This document shows, piece after piece, positions 23,505 through 34,000 of a DNA stretch of 64,000 bases (position 1 is its first letter; each line of letters opens with the position of its first letter). The notes beneath the pieces are model-generated. The model searched no databases and was not told where the DNA came from. It saw only the letters and a list, made by a program, of their open reading frames with translations. The stretch spans positions 2,480,001 to 2,544,000 of the forward strand of contig CAJSYZ010000005.1 in NCBI GenBank assembly GCA_910574455.1, written 5' to 3'. The position numbers were made by a program, and so were the translations under genes. The stretch comes from Trichaptum fuscoviolaceum. Lineage: Eukaryota > Basidiomycota > Agaricomycetes > Hymenochaetales > Trichaptaceae.

Positions 23505-24053
23505 TGTTACGTTCACGGCTTCGATGGACTTATCACGGAAATGATAAGTGACCAAAGCGTTGTTGGGTGAAGTAGCAAGTACAGTATAGAGGGTCCGCTT
23601 TGTGAGGGTCTCTATACCGGAAGTCGTGGGTGAACAGAGTCTTTGGTACGTGATTGTAAAAGACTATAGGAGGATTGACTTAAGTGTCATCCTGGGGCGC
23701 TATGTACATGGCCTTATATACTACAGAGAACAATAGAGTGGAGCAAGGAATGAAACTACATCATCGCGGGTCAGAAGTGGAGTGAGTCCGTCATAGTGGC
23801 TCTAATTAATGGAGGATGATGTCGGATCGGAGCATAGGTGGAGTAGAGTGGAGTAGAATGATGTATTGTCGGAGTGGAAGGTCCTGGGGCTCTCGGAGTG
23901 AAGGTGGAGCGAGTGGAGCCATCGGAGTGTGGAGTCAATGATGAAAGAATGATGCAATGTGTGTACGCACATGCAGGTAGAAAGGGTGAGAGAAAAAGAT
24001 GAGGGGGAACATAAACAATGTGTAAACAAGGGTAAGCAGCTTGATGCGTAACA
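23505..24053 (-). repeat. Gypsy-1 5' LTR
   Basis: 549 bp, outer end at the duplication GCGGT (24054-24058). Reading the interrupted peptidase gene into this LTR adds about 39 codons before a stop within the LTR. Confidence 0.95.
23713..23721 (-). promoter_or_regulatory. TATA-like box in the Gypsy-1 5' LTR
   Basis: On the minus strand the LTR has TATATAAGG, a good match to a TATA box and the likely core promoter of the element. The 3' LTR has the same sequence near 13305-13313. This rests on sequence match only. Confidence 0.5.
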
Positions 24054-26958
24054 GCGGTTTAAGTGAATTAAAAGGTTCCAATGCTGCTTGTTCCCGCTCA
24101 ACCTTGTGGTGCTCCTCATTAAACCACGCTTTCCATGTACTCGAGCCCTTGTTAGCCCTAGTTACCTTAATCTGTGGATGATATTCCGCAAGTTCCGACA
24201 TCACTGCATCATCCTTTTGTGATTCGAATCCGAAATGAATATCACCGTAACCAGAGGTGCGCATCTCCGACAATTGTTGCCAAATAGGGACTCCGTAAGT
24301 GAACCCATCGTGTTGCCATTCGGTCGAAGTCGTAACAAAGGTGATTGTACCAAGTGCGTTGGCATCCTGGTCGATGACCAAGCTTCCGGAATCACCTTGG
24401 TCTCCAAATATACGGCTACGACCACCGAAGTGCTTGCCGGGTGGAAATTGCAGGACCGCCTGCCAGCAACTCTCGACGCTCTTTACACCTTCTTTGATTC
24501 CACAGGCTTTGCGACGTTTGCCTTTACCGGAGAATGTGACATCAAATTCTAGTGTAAGATCGACCCAGTAGGAAGTGAGATTGTTATAAACGCCCACTGT
24601 GTGGCCAGTTGTCCAACCAAACTTATATACCCGTCTTGTTTCAAGCTTCGAGGATACGACCTTTGTGCCATCATTCGCTAGTGCTCTATGGAGCTGCTTA
24701 TCTTTAATCGCTTGTTCGTCCGTTTCTTCTTGATAAAGACGGCTGTAGATGTCGCGCGGTTTCGTGAAATCTTTGATATGCACCAGACCATCATGTACTT
24801 GAGTGCCTTCCTTCCATCCCATGAACTCCAGAATGTCGTCGAAAGCAGCTGAACCACACATGCTCTTTGGTTCATACCTTCTCAAGTCTGCATAATTCCA
24901 AAATTGCCCCTTCCCATGCTGCTTGCAGAGAGTAGTCATGTCAGATGGGGAACGGTCGTCACAAATCCTGATCAACGCCCAGTCCGATGCATAGGGGTGC
25001 TTGCTAGTCCTCGGCTTCTTCGCGTCATGTTTCTTATTAAACCGATTGAACCTTCCCGGAGAGAATTCGACATATCCAAACTGCTCCATACACTGGACAT
25101 TCAATTCGCATCCCTTGACCTTGTTGAAGAAAGCTGCCGCGTCATCGCATTCCTTTTGGACTTCCTTCTTTACAACCTGATCTTTTATGATCTTCTTATC
25201 CACGAGAAGATCGAATTCTTTCCTCTGCTTTTCCAACTCGCGTTCCATCATTCGTAAGTGGTCAGCCAGCTTCTCAGGCGTGAACAGCGAAACATAGGCC
25301 GTATAATTCGAGTTCTCGTCATGTTTGTAGTCGATGTACTGAGAGGCTTCCGTGATTTTATAGTTCTTGCCAGCGCCTTTCGATGTTTTGTTGCCCTTCT
25401 TGTTCCCTTTGACGCCCTTCTTGCCCTTCTTATTGCATTTCTTGCCTTTCTTCAAGCTGGCATCCTCCAAGTCGCTTTCAGAATCCTCAGGCTGCAGATG
25501 AAGATAGAACTGTAAATTAAATGGAATGGTGCCATGTCGACAACCGAGGGCATATAAGATGGGCTCCTCGTTTTGTATCTTAATCCCAAACAGTGACCCG
25601 GTTGAATAGCTGTCATACTGCGTTTTGCCCCTGGTCTCAGTGATGCCAAGGCATATCCCAACACATGTGGTGAAAGGCACAGCAAGGCGCTGTAAGTACG
25701 TGTTGGCGGTATGGCGATCTTTATAGTTGCCCATTATACGTGGCTCAAGAACCATAGGGCTTGCTCGGATCAGGCGGGAGCGGCTGGCGGGAGTGGACGA
25801 GATATTTTTCGATCCTGTAGGCCAGCCTTGGCCTTGAACACCGTGAGCGGCGTCAGAGTCACTATGAGGGTCGTTGATGCTCTGACCGGGGGCAGACGGA
25901 GTGAAAGATGGTCTAGGGCGCTTTAGGTGGTGATTGCCATCGACAGCCTCAGGAACGTCATTGTCACCAGCCTGAGTACGGTTACGCTTCATATTAGCAG
26001 GGCCATCTGTGTTATCGCCGGAAGCCAGTTTGATATGTTGTTCCCTAATCTCGACCTCGACATCATAAATTGCGAGCTCCCATAGTATGTCCTTCACCCT
26101 CTCCGCAGCCCAGCATCCCACTTTAGGGTGGAGACTGGGCTCCGTATCAACTCCGATCATAACAACGACGGGCCACTCATTTTCAGCGAGCAACTTGTGT
26201 CTAATGCCCACACTGGCAGGGTGTTCGAGGCCAACGCGGTTAACCTCAAATAGGTTCGCCTTTCCGTGCCCCTTGAGATATAGTGCCTTGAATATTGGCA
26301 ATATTTTTGGGAACAAGTCTGCATCCCAGAACTCAGTAATGCGGTGATCACCCACAACCCCTACGCATTTCCACATGTTAGTCCGTTCCCAGTCGCCGCC
26401 GGTGCGCCCGACCAGGCGAGGAGCCCCCTCCAGGCCATAGTAATATTCCTCCTGTTCTAAAGGCGAGATAGTTTCCCTTCGTGTGGCGCGATTTGGTGCC
26501 AGTGTACAGTGAGCCAGTACGACGGTAGGCGCCTGAGTTGGGGAAGTACTGCCAGGTCGGACAGTGTCAACTTCGCGAGTCGACATGCCAGTGTGAGTGT
26601 TTGTTGGCATCCGAGGGGTTCTACGAGGCACTATTGATCCGCTCAGACTCTGATTCTCTACCACGAGTAGAAGTAGTCAACAAAGCAGGACTACCGGCGA
26701 AGGAGCAAGTAGGACTCACCTGGCCATATGCCATCGATGACACCTTCTAGTCTCTGCCTTGCAGATTGAATACTATTTTCCTCGTTGGATGGGTGAAAGC
26801 CCGTGATCTGCCGAGACAATTCTATCAAATCAAAGCCTTCCCTTGGCGAAGCTGGATATCTCATTAATCATTGCTGCCGGTATAGGAGAACGTAGTAGAA
26901 AGCTGTAGGACTCACGCGGAATCGGATTTCTACGCGATGGCTTGGATGATGCCAGCAT
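24054..26958 (-). CDS. Trypsin-like serine peptidase domain protein, C-terminus replaced by LTR sequence
   Basis: ATG at 26958; exons 26958-26916, 26851-26720 and 26657-24054, with introns of 64 and 62 nt that keep one frame. The N-terminal region has a segment ending ILWELAIYDVEVEIRE; a long middle contains a lysine/glycine-rich tract (about 25.38-25.45 kb) and a coiled-coil-like stretch (ERELEKQRKEFDL). The C-terminal third has DWALIRI (likely catalytic Asp), KFGWTTGHTVG, and GDQGDSGSLV with the catalytic serine, as in S1-type peptidases. I could not place the catalytic His with confidence. The genomic stop (13069-13071) now lies 11 kb away across Gypsy-1. The transcript would end in the LTR, swapping eight native residues (one falling within the duplication) for about 39 mostly hydrophobic ones. 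Confidence 0.75.
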
Positions 26959-27089
26959 GATGCTGATTCAAGTTGAAGTCGTTGCTGTTGTGCTTTCGAG
27001 TTCAAGATGAATAGGTAGTACTATCATAGTATTGGGACGAAATGGGAAACTTGAAGAATGCAGTGCCAGGAAAGACGTCACGGTTCAAC

Positions 27090-27340
27090 TGGCTGAGTGG
27101 CGTGAGCCTGAGAAGTCTGGCTTCAAGTTCAGATTCAAGTTCCGCATTTAGTAGCCTGACTACCCCATGCCCTGCCAGTGGCATCGACGTATTGTGTCTT
27201 TGTCTACTATACTCTGTAGTACTGTACTCTAGTAGTACTCAAGGTTGTTCTTTTCAACAGCTTGAAGCCCTCTCACCTTAAAGTCGAAGTCCCTGCCACC
27301 TAAATTTTAGTTCAGAGGCTGCCACTGGCGGTACTCAGGC
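27090..27340. repeat. Intergenic tract rich in short palindromic words
   Basis: It contains TTCAAGTTCAGATTCAAGTT, CTAGTAGTACT, CCACTGGCGG and GGCTGGCAGTGAGTC. It lies upstream of the peptidase gene and is followed at 27387 by a TIR element, after which similar words resume at about 30775. Confidence 0.55.
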
Positions 27341-28080
27341 TGGCAGTGAGTCAACCAGTCTCCTAGTTCAACTTCATCCACCAGTACCAACTAAAATTCT
27401 GAGAATATATGATAAATTATCGTAGGCCGTTCTACAAGTTATCGACGATAAGCAAAAACAGTGTTTTTTGGCACTGCGGCAGCTTAATGCCGTGCTTCGG
27501 CGCACATGCCAGGCCTGCCGAGCACGGCAGAGCCTCAAGGCCTCCAGGCAGGCACGCAATATTTTAAATTCAATAACAAATTCATTTTAAAAGCCCGGAC
27601 CATCGCTATGGCCCAGACTATCCTATTTAAATTACTATAAATAAATTTACAATTATAAATTTAAACGCGGCGCGGCCCCCTGCGCGCGCGCGCGGCGGGA
27701 AATAGAAACAAAAAAAAACAGCAGGCGGCGGACACGCTCGGGCACCGCAGTCCACCACGTCTGTCTTGGGCGGGGTGTGCGCATGCGGGCGGTGCGCAAC
27801 CGTGCGTCGCGTGCCGCGGTCTGCCGCGCTCGCGCGGTGGTCTTCGTCGCCGTCGAGTGCGTCCAAGAATATATGCGCGCACTCGAATTGCGCGGAAGGA
27901 AGGCGGAGGGGTGGGTGTGTAATAAATGGGCCCGTGAGGAGGTGAGAGCGCGCAAGCGCCTATCACGCACGGCTCAATCGACCATGGTGCACCTGCAGAG
28001 AAAAGCGTGCCACTGTCGGTCAAATCTCTGAAAAAAAAAGAAGACCAGAAGTAGTGAAGACGTACTTTGAGTTGCTGCCA

Positions 28081-28335
28081 TCAGCAAGCATCACCGCCCG
28101 CACCGGAGTAGAGCTTCTGCATGATGGGGTTCGCAACTCTCTCGAGCTCCTTCTGCTTTCCCTCATACTCCTGCTTCGATGTCTCCTGCGAGGCGTCAAG
28201 CCATGAGATCGTCTCGCTGACGGAGGTCTCTGGCGGCTTCGATGTATCTGGTGGCCTCGCCCTCGGAACTGAACTTGTCCTTGAGCTTCTCGTCGTTCAA
28301 AGAGTTGCGAAGGTTGTAGGATTCGAGACCTTGAA
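28081..28335 (-). pseudogene. HSP70 C-terminal fragment inside the TIR element
   Basis: Minus-strand translation gives [20 protein letters not shown], then in another frame [35 protein letters not shown] and a stop at 28081-28083. This is the C-terminal substrate-binding/lid region of cytosolic HSP70. The ATPase domain is absent, a frameshift sits near 28220, and the terminal EEVD tail is missing. It is a captured gene fragment rather than a working gene. Confidence 0.85.
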
Positions 28336-29599
28336 AGCTGCGCTTGCAAGCGTACAGCTCTGCGCCCGAGAGGCGAAGAGCCGCGGAAGCAGAAGCAAGA
28401 CGGCGTTTGCGCGAAGCAAACGCCTTCTTGCCCGTCGTCCATAGCTTGAGAGCTTGAAGAAGAATGAAGAAAGAGAGAAGAAAGACGACGTTCGTGATGC
28501 GCGCAGATAGCGCGCCACGACCCTGAGAATCGCGTGAAATTACTACATATGGTATGTCTCACACTTTTTTTCTGCTTCAAACATATCAATAACATACTCT
28601 TTGAATTTAATGCAGAAACAGTGAGCTCAGGCACAGTACTTAGTTAGATTTATTATATACCAATATATGTATTCAAAAAAAACGAAGCTTAATAATTTGC
28701 TACAAAGGATGCCAATTGAAGACTACAACAGAAATGCATGATTCATGCATATTTGTTCGGATTCTTTGATTTCTCTTGTACCTTACATTCCTCCGATTGA
28801 AATAGAAAAATACAGCCGGCTTTTATGAGGGACAAAGTAGCTCTGATAAAATTATGGGCTTTAATTGAGTTCTTTATGAAGGTATAGAAATGAAACAATC
28901 GCAAAAAGTAGCCATTTTGTGCACTTTCTGGTCAATTCTCATCATTTGCAGCTAATTACTGTATATTAATGACGATTAAAAATACATATATGTTACATAG
29001 CAATGCTAGCTACTGTAATGAAACATAATCAGGTGTTAGATTGGAAGTTGTGAGGAAAACAGTTGTGAAGTAAACAAAACCATTGGGAAGTCGAGCATAT
29101 CAGCACAAGTTTCACTCGAAGTGATGCATTCGAAACATCACTTTCGAGTTCAACCACTTCCACTCTATCTAATAGCGAGATTCTTTTTTAGACTTCTATA
29201 TAATGTAGAGTAGATCTATTGTACAGAATATGGAAGTCTCATATGTACTCAAAAATATGCAAATGAATAAATACTGCTGGAACAGTACTTTTTATCACTG
29301 TTTTGCTTATTACACAACAACAAAGTTCATAAATGCTATTATTATAAACATTATAATTTACATTCAGATCATCTATTTTGCACGGCATAAAGTGCCTGAA
29401 CGTCTGGCAAAGTGGTGATTTAATGTAGGGAGAAAAGGATGTCCGGCGATGCCTCGGACAAATTCTCCGGGAATCGCCGGACAGGACTTCTAGGACACGG
29501 ATGGTCGAAGGACAACTTCGACAACATATTTAAATTTATTCATTCGCTCCTTGCACTCAATCTCTGTGTATTTTAGATGTATGTATATTGAATATTGTA

Positions 29600-30223
29600 T
29601 TAAAGTAATAATAGGCATAATTTAAATATAAAAAAGCAGTAGCTCGAACCTCTCATTCTCGTCATGTAATATTTGCGTGAAGCTTGCGTCGTCCTCTGAC
29701 GTGTACTTTGCTTAAAGCACATTAAGGCCAATGCTCGGGCCATAACGTGCGCGCTTCTGGGGCCTCTTGTCGCTAGGTCCAGCGGCGGGGAAGAGGTGTA
29801 TCTGAAGGACCTGTAGCCGGACTTGAAGGTGTCTGAGATGGTGTCTGTTGTGGCTGGTATCTCGCAGTTGCTGGTATTGCAATCGATTGCAATGGCCCAA
29901 CAGACACGGGGCATCAAGGTAGTTGTTGGTTGCATCGAGGTGTGCCAGAGAAGGGAAGAAATCTCTTGCAATAATGTGTGACAGAGTCGCTGGCGACTCT
30001 CGCAGTCGCACTGCGATTGTTGCGCTTGTCGTCCTCGGATTTGGGAGAGCGGAGGAGCGACGGGAATGGAACGAGTCCCGTGGTATTGTTGTCGCCTGAG
30101 CAATGAAGATGAGCGTGAAGGTTCGCGTTGCGCGCTCGCGCTGCACCTGTAGGCTACATCAAAAGTAATGGTTAGTTTGAAACGGCAAGAAGTGCAGGAT
30201 TCAGTCTGACGCACCTGCCGCAT
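29600..30223 (-). other. Unrecognised open frames in the TIR element
   Basis: Overlapping minus-strand frames at 29600-30223 and 29712-30146 stay open in GC-richer DNA. They include DFFPSLAHLDATNNYLDA and PSDKRPQKRARYGP. Two CAG acceptor/GT donor pairs are imaginable. I recognise no family. It may be a second captured host fragment or chance open frames. Confidence 0.25.
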
Positions 30224-30774
30224 TTACGGCCATCCTGCTCCTCCTACGCAAGTTAGATTGCGTTGACATTCTTCTAGCATAGTTTATAAAAGAGAGAAAC
30301 AAGACAAAAGAAAGAGAGAGACGACACAATGGTCGTGAAAGTGGGGGAAAAGGACAGGGACGACGCGAAACGCGCACCACCATAGTAAGCGCCGGCGCTT
30401 ACATTCGCGCATCGTCGCAATCTTTATTGTAAATTGAAAACTACGTCATATATCAAATAAAAAAGATTAACCTACTGTTCTATATAGCAGCTATTTTATA
30501 TCAAATTGCCAGGGGCAGGGCCCCGGTAATGAAATTATTACAGCGCAAACGCGCCAGGGAGTCAAACCAGGCCGTATTACCGAATTTGGCCTGATCCCTC
30601 AGGCTGACGCGGGAAGGATGCCGCTGGATGCCGGGAGGTGGCAACCCGGCATCAAGCTGCCGCAAAGCCAAAAACTGCGGTTTTTGCTTATCGTCGATAA
30701 CTTGTAGAACGGCCTACGATAAGTTATCGCTATATTCTACTAAGATTATTAGTTGGTACGGCTCCTTCATCCGC

Positions 30775-31030
30775 TGACTGAGATCTTCAAACTTCAAGTT
30801 GTAGCCTGAGTAGTACTATCTAATACTACTAGTATACTGGCAACTTGATCTCTAAATTTGAACCGAAGTTCAAGATACTACTATTCGGTTCCGACGACTC
30901 GGAGTCGGACTCGGAGTTGGTAGGCTCGCAGCTACTATACTATTGCACCAGTTTTAACTCCATTTTGAAGCTGTTGGAGAAAGCGAAACAACCTCCTATC
31001 AGGCTTCAAGTCACAGTTTTGTTCAAAATG
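30775..31030. repeat. Intergenic tract rich in short palindromic words
   Basis: It holds ACTTCAAGTT, ACTAGTATAC, GACTCGGAGTCGGACTCGG and similar words. It sits between the TIR element and the start of the gene at about 31.1 kb. Confidence 0.55.
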
Positions 31031-31097
31031 TCCAAAATGTCCAGTGAGCCTGAGTTTGAGTCGAACCCCCTTGTTGGTTCTGACAATAGCTAAATTG

Positions 31098-34000
31098 TAG
31101 ATAAAAGGAAACGGTCCGTTCGTGAGACAGTTGGGGAACACACATTTGCCCCGCGGGCGAGATCAAATCATGGAGGTCGAGGCAACAGGCGGCTCCAATC
31201 GCGCCCCCCGTCGCAAATTCCAGACCGGGGTAGAACATACGCACATACATCTTCGAACGACCCTTCAGCTGGGAGTCATCATGATAGCTATCTTCGAGAT
31301 CACATTTTCTCCAGCCCTGCAAGTCCGAGTCCTAATAGCCGACCTCTTGAAGATCGCATTTCTGCCGGCCCTTCAAATCTGAGTCATGGTAGCCAACCTC
31401 TTCAAGATCGCATTTCAACTCGGAGTCCTAGTAGCCACCATCACAATGAACCTGAAGGTACTCCTGCCAGTGACAGCAAAAGGCGTAAAGTTGAGAAGTT
31501 TGAGGTCGGAACGCTGAGTCATCGGGCACCGTTCCCGGTATCTGTTCCACCACCATCAAGGCCACCATCATCACTGGCCGATGATGTGAGTCGCATCACG
31601 GGACCTGGCAGTTTTGTCCAAACACCTACTGGCGGAGATTGCGGAGATACTATAGGTGAACTGCTTAAAAATATGGCACAAAGTGCATCGCACACTGGCA
31701 TAGAAGGCAACGAGTCGGTTCGCTCAACTTCAGGCCATCCAGGCCTTTCATCGGATGATAGGATTGCGAGTTTGGAGGGTCAGGTTGATACGATGAACAA
31801 AACTCTTTGCAAGATATCTTCTTATGTCGATCTCTTGACTAGTAATGTTGCTGGGGTAAGTAATAGGATCATGTTTCGAAAAAGAACGTCTAATAACCTA
31901 CGCTTGTTAGTCACGGGCAGCAGGCGACGCTGTTAGAGTAAGGAAGACCTTGGATAGTCTAAGGTTCTTCTTCATGGAATCCTCCGCAATTGTCCTTGGG
32001 TTCAAAGATCCGGACATACAGGAATGCCTTGACAGACGGAGCACTGAAGATCCCTTCGGTTCCTACTACTTCGAGGTGAACAATGTCGAGTTTCAGAAAA
32101 TCATGAATAAATACTACCGACTTCATTCTTGCAACGGCCAGGCACCTAATGGTGCATCTTCTGAAAATAGCCCATATTATGGGGTGAATGATTCAGTCAG
32201 ATGAATGATTCAAGTGATCAGTCAAGAAATGATTGATTTTGCATGAATGATTTATTATATGGTTCTTGCAAGGAATCATTCACTTGTATTAAGTTTTGTA
32301 ATAATATTATATGTACAGCAAGTCTATGGAATGATTCAGACTTAGTGAATGATTCAAGCAAAAGGGAGGGAATAACCCCCCCTCCCCCCATCAGATTGTG
32401 TACAGTTGTGACGAGGTTCCTCACAGGTGTTGATTGTGTTTACAACAATGTAAAGCAAAGTGCGCAAGTTCGCGGTTCCCTGGAGTAATGTAACATGGCG
32501 ATAAGGATAGGATCACAGTGCAAGTATATCACTCACGACCATTGCACGGAGCCGCTGTACATTGCTTGTGGAATGTTACATCGTTCATAGCACAGGCGAT
32601 CTTCAGACTTGGAACATAGGACGCTTCTCGCCTTCATCCCAATACTGATCCGTAACCACCAGTTTCTCCATTTCTTTCCCAATGTTGATTGCTACGCGCA
32701 GAGAAGCAACCCCGACAGCTGAGATGGCCAGGTGTTCGGCGCCTGTGAGCTTTTTGAAGGCGAAAGATGACGACAAAGGATTTTCGACCTTGAATTCCCG
32801 TAAGCGATTGCAAGTGTGTAAGAAAGTTGCCCCAGCGGCTGCCGTGGATGTCAGAATAGAAAGCGATTCCAAAGACGAGCCATATTGAGACAGGAAACGA
32901 TTGAGTAGCTAAGGCGTTGGTTTCCGTTCCAAGTCCAAAGAACACAGTGACCGGGGAGAGTTTTGCAGCAGCCAGTTAGTGATGTCAATATGTGGACGAG
33001 CCTGGAAGTTTAGCCTCACCTTGGACACGCTAGTTTGGAGCGGCGGTAATGAAAGGTCAGCAGGCTCCGTTCTTAGAGGAAGGCCTTCGAGCCTCGAGGA
33101 GAATGGGTGTAAGTGAAGGCAAGACATCAGAAAGTACTTGTGTCTTACCCGCTCGTTGTCGGTCCAATTGGCGAGCTTCAGCGACGAGTACGCGGTCCTG
33201 AGCGCAATAAGGCTCGCGTGCTTCTTCAACAGCACCCTCGTCTGCCGCCCAGGTGAGCCGCGGCCATAGAGTGAGATGTCGAGCTGAAGAGGTTGGGACA
33301 TACGACGACTGCGTCTTGCAGACACTTGAAAGGCGGAGTGGTCACCGTGGTACGGTCACGTGATCCCGTGCCACTGCGGCACATCAAAGGCGCGTTCGCC
33401 GTCGTCTTTCTTTCCGTCCTTCTTACTATGATGGAGGGCTCTGATGCACCCATCAACATCAAAGTAAGTCTGTCATCCTCACTATCCTAGCCATCTTACT
33501 GATTCTCCTCTTAATCCATGTCCTTAATCCTGACAAGGGCCCGGGGCCTCTGCCATGGTGAGCGTTCTGCTCAGTCTCCACGGCTCCTTCCCTGAGCGCC
33601 GCGTCTTTCTCGCCATTCCTCCCCTTAGTCCACCCGATGTTTCCTCCCTTTCACTGGCACTCCCTTCCATAGATGAGTACTCTCCGGCTGATGTTCTCCT
33701 TGGTTGTTTACTAAAGTCTCAGCCTTGGAACGCCGCATGCTTGTACCACCTGAGCGACCCACAAGCGCAGTCCCAATGGTACAGGTCGGGCGATGATGGG
33801 GTAGGGACAAGTAGGACGTTTGAGCGGTTTGTGATTGGTAATCCCTACGAGCATCTGGGAGAAGCAGATTCAGCTTGAGGCAGAGAGTGCGTCATCTTTC
33901 ACTGCTTTGAACGTCTCACCATTCCCCGCTAACTCGTTATCTTCCCCTTCTACCTATCCTTATGCACACGATTGGCCATCTCTCTCACTTTCAGTGATAC

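Larger units (their letters stand above)
13097..24053 (-). mobile_element. Gypsy-1: 10.96-kb chromodomain LTR retrotransposon
   Basis: A full-length element in minus orientation. It has 549-bp LTRs that read identically, TG..CA ends (TGTTACG...CGTAACA) and a 5-bp duplication GCGGT at 13092-13096 and 24054-24058. Order in its own sense: 5' LTR, 5' ORFs, gag, protease-RT-RNase H-integrase-chromodomain, 3' ORFs, 3' LTR. It is about twice the size of a minimal chromovirus because of extra ORFs on both sides of gag-pol. Identical LTRs imply a recent insertion, yet pol has one in-frame TGA. Confidence 0.95.
27387..30756. mobile_element. TIR element with TA duplication carrying an HSP70 fragment (3370 bp)
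   Basis: Terminal inverted repeats of about 105 bp begin CCAACTA on both sides. They share the near-identical core ATCGTAGGCCGTTCTACAAG followed by TTATCGACGATAAGCAAAAAC. Each end abuts TA (27385-27386 and 30757-30758). The interior is a composition mosaic: GC-rich with a GCGCGC run near 27680, AT-rich at 28640-29600, then GC-rich again. No transposase was seen, so it is non-autonomous. The TA duplication suggests a Tc1/mariner-type mobiliser, but this is inference. A small hairpin (TGTCCGGCGAT...ATCGCCGGACA) lies near 29442-29484. Confidence 0.7.

Noticed and set aside
27660..28030. GC-rich overlapping frames of 79-120 codons
   Set aside because: Arg/Ala-rich in all frames because of the base composition; no consistent protein signal.
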